From Proteobacteria bacterium HN_bin10 (GTDB lineage Bacteria > Pseudomonadota > Alphaproteobacteria > Caulobacterales > Aquidulcibacteraceae), in NCBI GenBank assembly GCA_002083515.1, contig LWDN01000059.1:1-49795 (forward strand): a DNA stretch of 49,795 bases, read 5' to 3'. Position 1 is the first letter of the stretch, and every line of letters begins with the position of its first letter. This document shows, in pieces, positions 15,609-22,880 of this stretch. The position numbers were made by a program, and so were the translations under genes. The notes under the pieces are model-generated. The model had not been told where the DNA came from. It was given only the letters and a program-made list of their open reading frames with translations, and ran no database searches.

Positions 15609-17174
15609 ATGACCGAGTGGTGGCGCGGCGGCGTTGTCTATCAGATCTATCCGCGCTCGTTCCGCGATTCGAACGGCGACGGCGTCGGCGATCTGAAGGG
15701 CGCGATCGAGAAGCTCGACCATGTCGCCGCGCTGGGCGCCGATGCGATCTGGCTCTCGCCCTTCTTCACCTCGCCGATGAAGGATTACGGTTACGATGTC
15801 GCCGACTACACCGGCGTCGATCCGCTGTTCGGCTCGCTCGCCGACGCCGACGCGCTGATCGCCAGGGCGCATGCGCTCGGGCTGAAGGTGATCGTCGATC
15901 AGGTCTGGTCGCACTCGTCGGATCGACATCCCTGGTTCATTGAGAGCCGCGCCAGCCGCGACAATCCGAAAGCCGATTGGTACGTCTGGGCCGATGCCAA
16001 GCCCGACGGCTCGCCGCCGAACAATTGGCAGGCGATGTTCGGCGGCCCGTCCTGGACCTGGGATGCGCGGCGGCGGCAATATTATCTGCATAACTTCCTG
16101 CCGGAACAGCCGGATCTCAACGTGCGCAACCCGGCGGTGCAGGACGCGCTGCTGGATGTCGCGCGCTTCTGGCTGGAGCGCGGCATCGATGGCTTCCGTC
16201 TGGATGTGGTGAACTTCTTCGTTCACGACGCGCAGCTGCGCGACAATCCGGCGATCGAGACGCTCAAGCGCGCGCCGCCGCGACCGCATCAATTCCAGCG
16301 CCACCTCTACGACCGCACCCAGCCGGAGACGCTTGCGTTCATCGCGCGCCTGCGCGCTTTGCTCGATGGCTACGGCGCCATGGCGGTCGGCGAGATCGAG
16401 GACGAAGAGCCGCTCAAGGTGCAGCGCGACTACACCGATGGGCCGGACCGGCTGCACACGGCGTATTCGTTCTTTCTGCTGCGCCAGCGCGAGCTGACGC
16501 CGGCCGTGATCAAGGACGCGATGGCGCAATGGGACGGCGCCCGCGGCTGGCCCTCCTGGTCGCTCTCCAACCACGATGTGATCCGGTTTCCGACCCGCCT
16601 CGCCAATGACGACCCGCAGCGCGCCAAGCTGATGCTGGCGCTGCTGCTTTGCTTGCGCGGCACGGCCTTCCTCTATCAGGGCGATGAACTCGGGTTGCCG
16701 CATGCAGACGTGCCGTACGAGCGGCTGCGCGATCCCGAGGCGATTGCGTTTTGGCCTTCCGGCATCGGCCGCGACGGCGCGCGCACGCCGATGCCATGGT
16801 TGCGCGATGCGCACATGGCCGGGTTCACCGACGCCAGCGACGCCTGGCTGCCGCTCGACGCCCGCCATCGCGCGCTCGCCGTCGATGCGCAAGGCGCGGA
16901 ATCGATGCTCGCATTCGCGCGCGCCATGATCGCGTTGCGCCGCGCGCGCCGCGCCCTCCGCGAAGGCGATTTCGTCGCGCTCGACGCGCCGGAACCGGTG
17001 CTGGCGTTCGAGCGCCGCGCCGGGAGCGAGCGCGTGCTCTGCCTGTTCAATCTGGGGCCTACGCCGGTAACGTTAGCCGCGGCCGGCGCGGTGCAACTCA
17101 GCATCGGCGATGCAAGTCTGGCGGGGGCGACGGCGTCGCTCGGCGGGTATTCCGGACTGCTCATCGACGCCTGA
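15609..17174 (+). CDS. GH13 alpha-glucosidase
   Basis: The 521-residue product belongs to the oligo-1,6-glucosidase/alpha-glucosidase group of glycoside hydrolase family 13. It begins WWRGGVVYQIYPRSFRDSNG, and DSNGDGVGD (20-28) is the usual Ca-binding loop. The catalytic triad is D199 (GFRLDVVN, nucleophile), E262 (AVGEIEDE, acid/base) and D323 (SNHDVIR). There is no signal peptide, so it acts in the cytoplasm on imported malto- or isomalto-oligosaccharides. No sugar transporter or regulator lies next to it; the TonB receptor downstream looks metal-specific. Confidence 0.94.
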   Translation: MTEWWRGGVVYQIYPRSFRDSNGDGVGDLKGAIEKLDHVAALGADAIWLSPFFTSPMKDYGYDVADYTGVDPLFGSLADADALIARAHALGLKVIVDQVWSHSSDRHPWFIESRASRDNPKADWYVWADAKPDGSPPNNWQAMFGGPSWTWDARRRQYYLHNFLPEQPDLNVRNPAVQDALLDVARFWLERGIDGFRLDVVNFFVHDAQLRDNPAIETLKRAPPRPHQFQRHLYDRTQPETLAFIARLRALLDGYGAMAVGEIEDEEPLKVQRDYTDGPDRLHTAYSFFLLRQRELTPAVIKDAMAQWDGARGWPSWSLSNHDVIRFPTRLANDDPQRAKLMLALLLCLRGTAFLYQGDELGLPHADVPYERLRDPEAIAFWPSGIGRDGARTPMPWLRDAHMAGFTDASDAWLPLDARHRALAVDAQGAESMLAFARAMIALRRARRALREGDFVALDAPEPVLAFERRAGSERVLCLFNLGPTPVTLAAAGAVQLSIGDASLAGATASLGGYSGLLIDA

Positions 17175-17202
17175 GGCGTTAAGGTTTGCCTTCGCCGGCG
17201 CC

Positions 17203-17218
17203 GATACACTATAACACC
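17203..17218. promoter_or_regulatory. Possible Zur-type operator
   Basis: GATACACTATAACACC read on the minus strand contains TGTTATA followed by a weak second half (GTGTATC), resembling the TGTTATA-centred dyad of alphaproteobacterial Zur sites. It lies 4 bases before the start of the DUF2946-like gene. The second half is poor, so this is tentative. Confidence 0.25.
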
Positions 17219-17221
17219 GGC

Positions 17222-17605
17222 ATGAACGGGATCGGCAGAAGCCGCCGGCAAACCAGGACGCGTTGGGGAGGCAAATCCCCGGCGTTCGCGCTGGTTGCTC
17301 TGCTCGCCGTGTTTCTGCAGGCTTTCGTCGTCCAGACCCACGTCCACGGGCCGGCGCCGATCCGCATCGGCATCGAACGGCCGAGCGCCGATCATCCCGA
17401 ACTTCACGCGCTTGCGGGCGACGAACACCAGATCGCCTGCGCGCTCTGCCAGACGCTCGCCTCGGCCGGTGCGGCGACGCTACCCGGCGCCGCGTCCGTC
17501 CTCGCCAGCGGCGCCGCCTCGACTGCGGCGATCATAGCGATAGCGCTCGCGCCGCGCGCGCTTTCGCATGCGTGGCGAAGCCGGGCGCCGCCAGCGCACC
17601 TCTGA
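17222..17605 (+). CDS. DUF2946-like small membrane protein
   Basis: The ATG at 17222 gives 127 residues. After a basic N-terminus (RSRRQTRTRW) comes a membrane or signal segment (FALVALLAVFLQAFVVQTHVH). The middle has histidines and a CALC motif (HQIACALCQ), and a second hydrophobic stretch lies near the C-terminus. This His plus CxLC pattern with flanking hydrophobic segments is typical of DUF2946 proteins, which often precede TonB receptors for copper or zinc. The receptor gene starts 80 bases downstream. Metal sensing or binding is inferred from that context only. Confidence 0.65.
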   Translation: MNGIGRSRRQTRTRWGGKSPAFALVALLAVFLQAFVVQTHVHGPAPIRIGIERPSADHPELHALAGDEHQIACALCQTLASAGAATLPGAASVLASGAASTAAIIAIALAPRALSHAWRSRAPPAHL

Positions 17606-17685
17606 GCACCACGCGCTCCGCTTGAGCGCCTCTCCGCGTACGCCCCGCTGCGTGCGCTCCACATATTTTGCTCCGAGGAACACCC

Positions 17686-19701
17686 ATGACCATCCGCACA
17701 AAGCTGCTCGCCTCTTGCCGTCTCCCCATCGTGCTCGCGACTTTCGCCGGCGTCTTGGCGCCAACACTCGCGCAGGCGCAGGACAGCGAAGCCACAAGTG
17801 AAATTGTCGTCACCGCCCCGCTCGAAGGCTCACGCATCGAGAGCCTGCAGGGCGCGGAAGTGCTACGCCGCGACGACATCGTCGAACAATTGCACGGCGG
17901 CCTCGGCGACACGCTCGACGCGACGCCGGGCATCGCCACCACCTTCTTCGGCGCCGGCGCCAGCCGCCCGATCATCCGCGGCCTCGGCGAGGACCGCGTG
18001 CGCGTGCTGCAGAACGGCATCGGCGCCATCGACGCCTCGACCGCGTCGCCCGATCACGCCGTCACCTCCGACGGCCTCGACGCCGAACGCATCGAAGTGC
18101 TGCGCGGCGCCGCGGCCTTGGCCTATGGCGGCAACGCCATCGGCGGCGTCGTCAATGTCATCGATCAATCGATCCCGACGCGGCCGATCGACGGCTTTTC
18201 GCTCGATGCGCTGGTTGGCTATTCGAGCGTAGACGAAGGAACGCAAGGTTCGGCCGAGATCGGCTTTGGCGCCGGGCCCTTGGCGTTGCACGTGAGCGGC
18301 GCGGCGCGCGACGCCGACCCCTACGACACGCCGATCGGCGAGGCGCTCAATCAATGGGTGCGCCTGCGCAATCTCGGCGCCGGCGGTTCCTTGACCGGCG
18401 AGTGGGGCTTCGCCGGGCTCGCCATCAAGCAAACCGAGAACGAGTACGGCCTCCTGCCCGAGGACCCATCGGAGCCCGGCGGCCGCATCGAGATGGAGCA
18501 AACGCGCATCGAGTCGCGCGGCGATCTCCGCATCGATGTGGGGCCGTTCGATCGCCTCGATTACGGCGTGCAGCATTCGGACTACGAGCACACCGAGTTC
18601 GAGGGCGACGGCGCGCCGGGCACGCGCTTCTTCAGCGAGGGCTGGGAAGGCAGGCTCGAAGCGCACCACGGCGGCGAGCGGCTTCAAGGCGCGCTCGGCC
18701 TGCAATACAGCGATGTCGACTTCGAAGCCGAGGGCGAAGAAGCCTTCATCACCGCCACCAACACGGTCGATCTCGGCGTCTTCGTGGTTGAACGCTATGA
18801 CCTCGACACGTGGGGGCTTGAAGGCGGCGTGCGCTTCGACCGGCGCGAAATCGACAATTTCGTCTTCGGCGCGCGCGATTTCGACAATGTCAGCGGCTCG
18901 ATCGGCCTGTTCGTGCGACCGGCGGAAAACTGGTTCATCGGCGGCACCATCGCCCGAACCGAACGGGCGCCGAGCGCCATAGAACTGTTCTCGGACGGTC
19001 CGCACCTGGCCACCGCCAATTACGAAGTCGGCGATCCTGCGATCGACCGGGAGGCCGCCACCTCGCTCGAGGTTTCGGCCCGCTATCGCAACGGCGCGAC
19101 TCGATTCGAACTGAATCTCTACGGCATCGATTTCGCCGACTACATCGCCCTGGTCGAACGCGGCGACGTCTGGTGGTTGGACGAAGACACCGACACCAGC
19201 GGCTTCGCACCCGATGAAGCGAGTGCACCCGCAGGCGCCGACGAGATCTTGCCGGTGTTCAACTTCCTGCAGCGCGACGCGACCTTCATCGGCGGCGAAA
19301 TCTCGGCGGCGACGCAACTCTTCGAGGCGGCGGGCTTCACCGTCACCGCCGACGCCGCGCTCGACATCGTACGCGCGCAATTCGTCGGCGGCGGCCGTCC
19401 GCCGCGGATTCCGCCGCGCACGCTGACGCTCGGCCTGGAGGCGGCGAACGATGCCTGGACTGCGCGGGTCGAAGCGGTCGACACCGCCAAACAGGATCGC
19501 CTCGCCGCGTTCGAGACCGAGACGGACGGTTTCACCTTCCTCAATGCGAGCTTGGCCTGGCGGCCGAACGAGACGTGGACGCTGCGGCTGGACGGGCGCA
19601 ACCTGACCGATGAACTTGGCCGCGTGCACAGCTCGTTTTTGAAGGACGATTTGCCCCTGCCCGGCCGCAACCTGCGTGTGACGTTGCTGACCAGCTTCTG
19701 A
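17686..19701 (+). CDS. TonB-dependent receptor, ZnuD-like
   Basis: Outer-membrane beta-barrel importer driven by TonB. The ATG at 17686, after GAGGAA, gives 671 residues. A signal peptide ends at LAQAQ; the TonB box is SEIVVTAP. The plug domain has RPIIRGLGEDRVRVLQNG and the closing ALAYGGNAIGGVVNV. The C-terminus (RNLTDELGRVHSSFLKDDLP, then PLPGRN and a terminal F) is the pattern I associate with ZnuD-type zinc receptors. It lacks the long His-rich loops seen in some ZnuD proteins. The upstream DUF2946-like gene supports a metal substrate; another ligand remains possible. Confidence 0.82.
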   Translation: MTIRTKLLASCRLPIVLATFAGVLAPTLAQAQDSEATSEIVVTAPLEGSRIESLQGAEVLRRDDIVEQLHGGLGDTLDATPGIATTFFGAGASRPIIRGLGEDRVRVLQNGIGAIDASTASPDHAVTSDGLDAERIEVLRGAAALAYGGNAIGGVVNVIDQSIPTRPIDGFSLDALVGYSSVDEGTQGSAEIGFGAGPLALHVSGAARDADPYDTPIGEALNQWVRLRNLGAGGSLTGEWGFAGLAIKQTENEYGLLPEDPSEPGGRIEMEQTRIESRGDLRIDVGPFDRLDYGVQHSDYEHTEFEGDGAPGTRFFSEGWEGRLEAHHGGERLQGALGLQYSDVDFEAEGEEAFITATNTVDLGVFVVERYDLDTWGLEGGVRFDRREIDNFVFGARDFDNVSGSIGLFVRPAENWFIGGTIARTERAPSAIELFSDGPHLATANYEVGDPAIDREAATSLEVSARYRNGATRFELNLYGIDFADYIALVERGDVWWLDEDTDTSGFAPDEASAPAGADEILPVFNFLQRDATFIGGEISAATQLFEAAGFTVTADAALDIVRAQFVGGGRPPRIPPRTLTLGLEAANDAWTARVEAVDTAKQDRLAAFETETDGFTFLNASLAWRPNETWTLRLDGRNLTDELGRVHSSFLKDDLPLPGRNLRVTLLTSF

Positions 19702-19767
19702 ACATGCGCCGGCGCCCGCGGCGAAGCATTCGCTTCGCGCGGCGCGTGGGTGGTTGGAGGTTTTCTT

Positions 19768-19862
19768 GGACCGCCGGCGCCCTCGCCGGCACGGCTCGAT
19801 GCTACCGACAAGCGCAGGCGCTTGTTCGATTCAGCGGATGCCGGCGAGGGCGCCGGCGGTCC
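19768..19862. repeat. GGACCGCCGGC element, copy 1
   Basis: This 95-base element has perfect 23-base terminal inverted repeats (19768-19790 and 19840-19862). The loop holds its own perfect hairpin ACAAGCGC/GCGCTTGT (19808-19825). The loop segment CGGCTCGATGCTACCGA is the complement of loop sequence in the copies at 38276 and 40183, so the family shares more than its ends. It ends 4 bases before the stop codon of the next (minus-strand) gene. Confidence 0.8.
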
Positions 19863-19866
19863 AAGA

Positions 19867-20373
19867 TTAAGACGAGTCAGCAAAGCGGATTTCGCACACG
19901 CTGAGCTCAAGTACAGGCTCGGCGTACACGGGCCGATAAGCTTTCGGCAGGCGCCGCGTCAGTTTGCGGCGGATGCGTTGCGCCATCGCGCTCGCGAATT
20001 GATCGAGATTCCGCAGCGCGTGGATCATCGCAAAGATGCTGTCGAGAACGCTCTTCTTCTTGAACGCGCGGCGCAGCTTCGAACCGATCAGTGCGCGCAT
20101 CAGGCCGGGTTGCGCGATCGAGCGGCCGCGGTGCAGCGGCGCGCTGAAGCGCAAGGGCCGGCGGCCGACGAAGTCCATCGCGCGCGCGATGATGAGCAGG
20201 TGCACGCGACGCGCCAGAAACCAAAGCGATGCGCGTTCGGCGCGTTGACGCTGGTGGCGTGGCTTCAGAATGTTTCCCGTCAACACACCCGCTAACCACA
20301 GCAACATCGCCAGCGTCCAGGCGATGAGCCTGGCGCGGCGATGGGGTGGAAGAGCGGGGTGAATGTGTGTCAT
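19867..20373 (-). CDS. Hypothetical basic protein with one membrane segment
   Basis: The ATG at 20373 gives 168 residues, very rich in Arg, with a hydrophobic segment at about 18-33 (IAWTLAMLLWLAGVLTG). The region FKKKSVLDSIFAMIHALRN LDQF looks helical. I do not recognise the family. It stands alone between the GGACCGCCGGC repeat and a 392-base gap with gene remnants. It could be an accessory gene; coding use is like that of its neighbours and no frameshift is seen. Confidence 0.5.
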   Translation of the reverse strand: MTHIHPALPPHRRARLIAWTLAMLLWLAGVLTGNILKPRHQRQRAERASLWFLARRVHLLIIARAMDFVGRRPLRFSAPLHRGRSIAQPGLMRALIGSKLRRAFKKKSVLDSIFAMIHALRNLDQFASAMAQRIRRKLTRRLPKAYRPVYAEPVLELSVCEIRFADSS

Positions 20374-20540
20374 GCGCAGCAGTATAAACCCGCTCTGACT
20401 AGGTCGGATTGATTTCTTTTTGATCGCGCGTTTTCAGGGACTTGGCCGAAAAAACTGTTGGATAAGCGGCGCTATCGACGCTTTTGCTGTCGGCATTAAA
20501 CAGGCGCGCCGCCTGGAGGCTGGAGCGCGGCGCTCCAGAC
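20374..20540. other. Gene-free stretch with a short GGAGCGC palindrome
   Basis: Nothing coding is seen here. Bases 20400-20460 are relatively T-rich and may hold promoter signals for the minus-strand gene ending at 19867. TGGAGCGCGGCGCTCCA at 20521-20537 is a minimal palindrome resembling the ends of the GGAGCGCG elements. The next bases enter a PIN-domain gene remnant. Confidence 0.5.
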
Positions 20541-20628
20541 CTATATCGCGGCGAGAGGATTGATCCAGCGCAGATCGCGGAAGCGGGCGAAATCGCTGTC
20601 GGCCGAGCAGAGCGTCAGTCCGTGATGC
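20541..20628 (-). pseudogene. C-terminal remnant of a PIN-domain (VapC-type) toxin
   Basis: On the minus strand this stretch reads HHGLTLCSADSDFARFRDLR and continues WINPLAAI before a stop, the typical C-terminus of a VapC ribonuclease (GLTL.SADSDFARFP.LRW.NPL). Only about 28 residues remain, and its upstream side is fused directly to a copy of the tail of the gene at 21422-21808. It is therefore a broken gene. It is not part of the intact vapC at 20766, which ends differently. Confidence 0.7.
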
Positions 20629-20710
20629 CTAACCCTTACTCTCCACCTCGTACTTCGCCAGATCGGCGCGCAGCGTTTCGTACAGGCGCTCCACGAACGC
20701 ATCGTCGTGG
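20629..20710 (-). repeat. Partial duplicate of the 3' end of the 21422-21808 gene
   Basis: About 80 bases match 21422-21500 at roughly 85-90% identity by eye, including the stop. The minus-strand translation ends DLAKYEVESKG, against DLPKYEVENKG in the intact gene. The duplicate has no start. Together with the intact copy it flanks the vapBC operon as direct repeats. Confidence 0.75.
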
Positions 20711-20765
20711 CGGCGTCGGTCAATCGCATGGCATCCGACGTTCAGCACGGCGCCAAAGCTCAAAG

Positions 20766-21161
20766 CTACGTCCAGCTTTCAATCTTTAAGCCCGGCGCCT
20801 TGGCGAAATCCTTGTCGCGCGTCACCAGGGTTGCGCCGCGGGCGATGGCGATGCCGGCGACCATCATGTCGATGTGGTGAAGCGTTCGGCCCTTTGCCCG
20901 GAGCGTGTTCGCCAAGTCGGCGGCGTGGTTCGCCGCGACGACGTCAAATGGCGTCACTTCGTAGAAAGACGTGATGTGGGTGACGAGGCGGTTCAGCGCC
21001 TTCCATGCGGCGGCGGTTGGCGGCACTCTGCGCAGCTCGTAGAGGGCTGGCGCGGCAACGAGAACGCGCGGCATCGGAATCGTGGAGAGCTTGCGTCCCG
21101 CCTTGCCAATTCCGCGTGCGACATCTGACCAAACATTGGTGTCGAGCACGTAGACGGTCAC
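20766..21161 (-). CDS. vapC: VapC-type PIN-domain toxin ribonuclease
   Basis: PIN-domain toxins cleave RNA (often tRNA or rRNA) when released from the antitoxin. A GTG at 21161 gives 131 residues beginning MTVYVLDTNVWSDVARG. The acidic active-site residues are all visible: D7 (LDTN), E42 (ALYELRR), D98 (HHIDMMVAGIA), and D116/D118 (TRDKDFA). The start overlaps the vapB stop by 4 bases (GTGA). The toxin looks intact, so the module may be active. It sits in a patch with a broken second PIN gene, suggesting turnover of such modules here. Confidence 0.92.
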   Translation of the reverse strand: MTVYVLDTNVWSDVARGIGKAGRKLSTIPMPRVLVAAPALYELRRVPPTAAAWKALNRLVTHITSFYEVTPFDVVAANHAADLANTLRAKGRTLHHIDMMVAGIAIARGATLVTRDKDFAKAPGLKIESWT

Positions 21162-21376
21162 GGCTCGTCCTTGGACCAGGGTTCTTTGCGCGTAGGTAGC
21201 TCGAATTCCGGGACGGACCCGAACAGCGCGACCAGTTCCGGTGGCGGCAAACGCGCTTCGAGCTTGTCGCGCGCGGCGTCGGCGAGCCAGGCGGAGACAG
21301 ACTTGCCAGCTTCGGCGCTGGCTTTTTTCACCTGGGCCTCAACGTCTTCGGGCAAATGAATGGTGACAGGCGGCAT
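21158..21376 (-). CDS. vapB: VapB-type antitoxin
   Basis: The ATG at 21376 gives 72 residues (MPPVTIHLPEDVEAQVKKAS). The N-terminal half is a ribbon-helix-helix DNA-binding fold of the CopG/Arc kind (TIHLPEDVEAQVKKASAEAG, then SVSAWLADAARDKLEARL). The acidic C-terminal part (PEFELPTRKEPWSKDEP) would wrap the toxin. A perfect palindrome (21393-21411) upstream is the expected operator. The gene overlaps vapC by 4 bases and is probably autoregulated. Confidence 0.85.
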   Translation of the reverse strand: MPPVTIHLPEDVEAQVKKASAEAGKSVSAWLADAARDKLEARLPPPELVALFGSVPEFELPTRKEPWSKDEP

Positions 21377-21390
21377 GGGCAATCTTCAGT

Positions 21391-21420
21391 GGCGCTTATA
21401 TCATATAAGCGTTAAGCGCC
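21391..21420. promoter_or_regulatory. Palindromic operator upstream of vapBC
   Basis: CGCTTATATCATATAAGCG (21393-21411) is a perfect 19-base palindrome in AT-rich sequence, 14 bases before the vapB start. GGCGCTTA (21391-21398) also pairs with TAAGCGCC (21413-21420), giving an alternative arm. Size and position fit a dimeric or tetrameric ribbon-helix-helix repressor, here VapB or VapBC. Confidence 0.7.
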
Positions 21421-21421
21421 G

Positions 21422-21808
21422 CTAGCCCTTATTCTCCACCTCGTACTTCGGCAGGTCGGCGCGGAGCGTTTCGTACAGGCGCTCGACGAAGCGTTCAGGA
21501 TCGTCGTCGACGAAATCGTCGAAATAGGCTTCGAGGTTGCTCTCGAACACGTATTCGCCGTCCTCGGCGAAGATGAAGCCGAGCTCCTCGTCGGTCTCGA
21601 CGTGCAACACCACGATCTGGGTTTCGTCGTCGTCTTCGTCGCCCAAAGTGAAGGCGAGCCGGCGCGAGGAAATCTTCTCTTCCAGGATCGGCGCCAGCGC
21701 CTGCAGCGCGGCCAGATCGTCGAAGCCGGTGTCGTCGTTTAGCGCGTCCTCGAGCCGCTTGCGCGCGGAATCGACCTCGGCGTCGAAGCCGGTCGGTTTC
21801 TTGCTCAT
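21422..21808 (-). CDS. Conserved-looking acidic protein coupled to purQ
   Basis: The ATG at 21808 overlaps the purQ stop by 4 bases (ATGA) and gives 128 residues. The protein is strongly acidic (GDEDDDETQIVVLHVETDEE, AYFDDFVDDDPERF) with no signal or membrane segment. I do not recognise a named family. Overlap with purQ implies co-translation. Part of its 3' end is duplicated at 20629-20710 on the other side of vapBC, which suggests that the toxin-antitoxin module arrived just behind this gene. Confidence 0.8.
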   Translation of the reverse strand: MSKKPTGFDAEVDSARKRLEDALNDDTGFDDLAALQALAPILEEKISSRRLAFTLGDEDDDETQIVVLHVETDEELGFIFAEDGEYVFESNLEAYFDDFVDDDPERFVERLYETLRADLPKYEVENKG

Positions 21809-22467
21809 GCCGCTTCCATGAGGCTCTGGAACACGGCGGCGCCGCCGGTGCGCCCGAGGGCGGGATCGGAGGCGCGCTCGGGGTGGGGCATCATGCCCAT
21901 GACATTGCCGCGCTCGTTCATCAGCCCGGCGATGTCGCGGGCCGAGCCGTTGGGATTGTCGAGATAGCGGAAGACGACGCGGCCTTCGCCTTCGACGCGC
22001 GCCAGCGTTTCGTCGTCGGCGACGAAGCGGCCGTCGCCGTGGGCGATCGGAATTTCGGTCTCGCGCTGTTCGCGATAGGCGCGGGTGAAGGCGGTGTTGC
22101 CGTTGGCGATGGCGAGCGGCACTTCCTTGCATGCGAACTTCAAGCCGGCATTGCGGGCGAGCGCGCCGGGCAGGAGCCGGGTTTCGGTGAGCACCTGAAA
22201 GCCGTTGCAGATGCCGAGCACCAAGCCGCCGCGTTCCGCGTGCGCAATGACGGCGCGCACCACCGGGCTCTTCGCCGCCATGGCGCCGGAGCGGAGGTAG
22301 TCGCCGTAGGAAAAGCCGCCGGGGAGCACCACGAGGTCGAGCCCGTCAGGCAGCGATGTCTCCTTGTGCCAGACCATGGCGGCGGGCTTGCCGCTGAGGC
22401 GTTCAAGCGCGCGTGCGGCGTCGCGGTCGCAATTGGACCCTGGAAACACGATCACGGCTGACTTCAT
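21805..22467 (-). CDS. purQ: Phosphoribosylformylglycinamidine synthase, glutaminase subunit
   Basis: PurQ is the class I glutaminase that feeds ammonia to PurL, with PurS as third subunit, in step 4 of purine synthesis. The ATG at 22467 gives 220 residues starting MKSAVIVFPGSNCDRDAARA. The catalytic triad is C87 (LGICNGFQ), H195 and E197 (MMPHPER). The gene lies 2.5 kb from purS rather than next to it, with a plus-strand block between them. No purL is in the window. Confidence 0.96.
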   Translation of the reverse strand: MKSAVIVFPGSNCDRDAARALERLSGKPAAMVWHKETSLPDGLDLVVLPGGFSYGDYLRSGAMAAKSPVVRAVIAHAERGGLVLGICNGFQVLTETRLLPGALARNAGLKFACKEVPLAIANGNTAFTRAYREQRETEIPIAHGDGRFVADDETLARVEGEGRVVFRYLDNPNGSARDIAGLMNERGNVMGMMPHPERASDPALGRTGGAAVFQSLMEAA

Positions 22468-22580
22468 GGGGCTCTCAATACGGTGCGTCGGCTTGGATTC
22501 AAAGAGCCTGAGACGGTTTGACCGCGTTGTTTTCAGGTCGCTATTGCGCCGGCGGGACAAATTGATGGTAAGAGCCGGCC

Positions 22581-22802
22581 ATGGGTTTGGTCGCCGCCGC
22601 AGCTCTCGCCAGCATTGCCATCACCGCGCTGCTGACGTTCGTGCTCTGGCGCATGAATCAGCCGGAACGCGATTCGAAGAAGTCCGATGGCGGCGATGGC
22701 GGCATGGCCTATTCCGGCGCCAGCCAGAGCTCAAGAAATGAGTCGAACGACGAGGGCGGCTCGGACGGCGGCGGCGGGGGAGATGGCGGCGGCGGCAAAT
22801 GA
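22581..22802 (+). CDS. Small membrane protein with Gly/Asp-rich tail
   Basis: The ATG at 22581 follows a reasonable AAGAG and gives 73 residues. One N-terminal membrane helix (about 2-24, LVAAAALASIAITALLTFVLW) is followed by a low-complexity Ser/Gly/Asp tail ending in GGGGGDGGGGK. I know no function for it. It diverges from purQ and is followed 78 bases later by the pstS-like gene. Confidence 0.5.
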   Translation: MGLVAAAALASIAITALLTFVLWRMNQPERDSKKSDGGDGGMAYSGASQSSRNESNDEGGSDGGGGGDGGGGK

Positions 22803-22880
22803 CCGCGCGCCGAGTGCAACAGAAGTGTCACAGAACGCTGCCATGAGGCGCGCCAAAATCGTTGCAAAGAGGGTGATGAG

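Noticed and set aside
20350..20375. GTGTGTCA at the start of the 19867-20373 gene as another GTGTGTCACC repeat
   Set aside because: Only 8 bases match, there is no inverted partner, and it spans the start codon; likely chance.
22815..22845. A Pho-box-like pair (GTGTCAC, CTGCCAT) upstream of the pstS-like gene
   Set aside because: The two halves are 6 bases apart instead of 4, and each half has mismatches to CTGTCAT.
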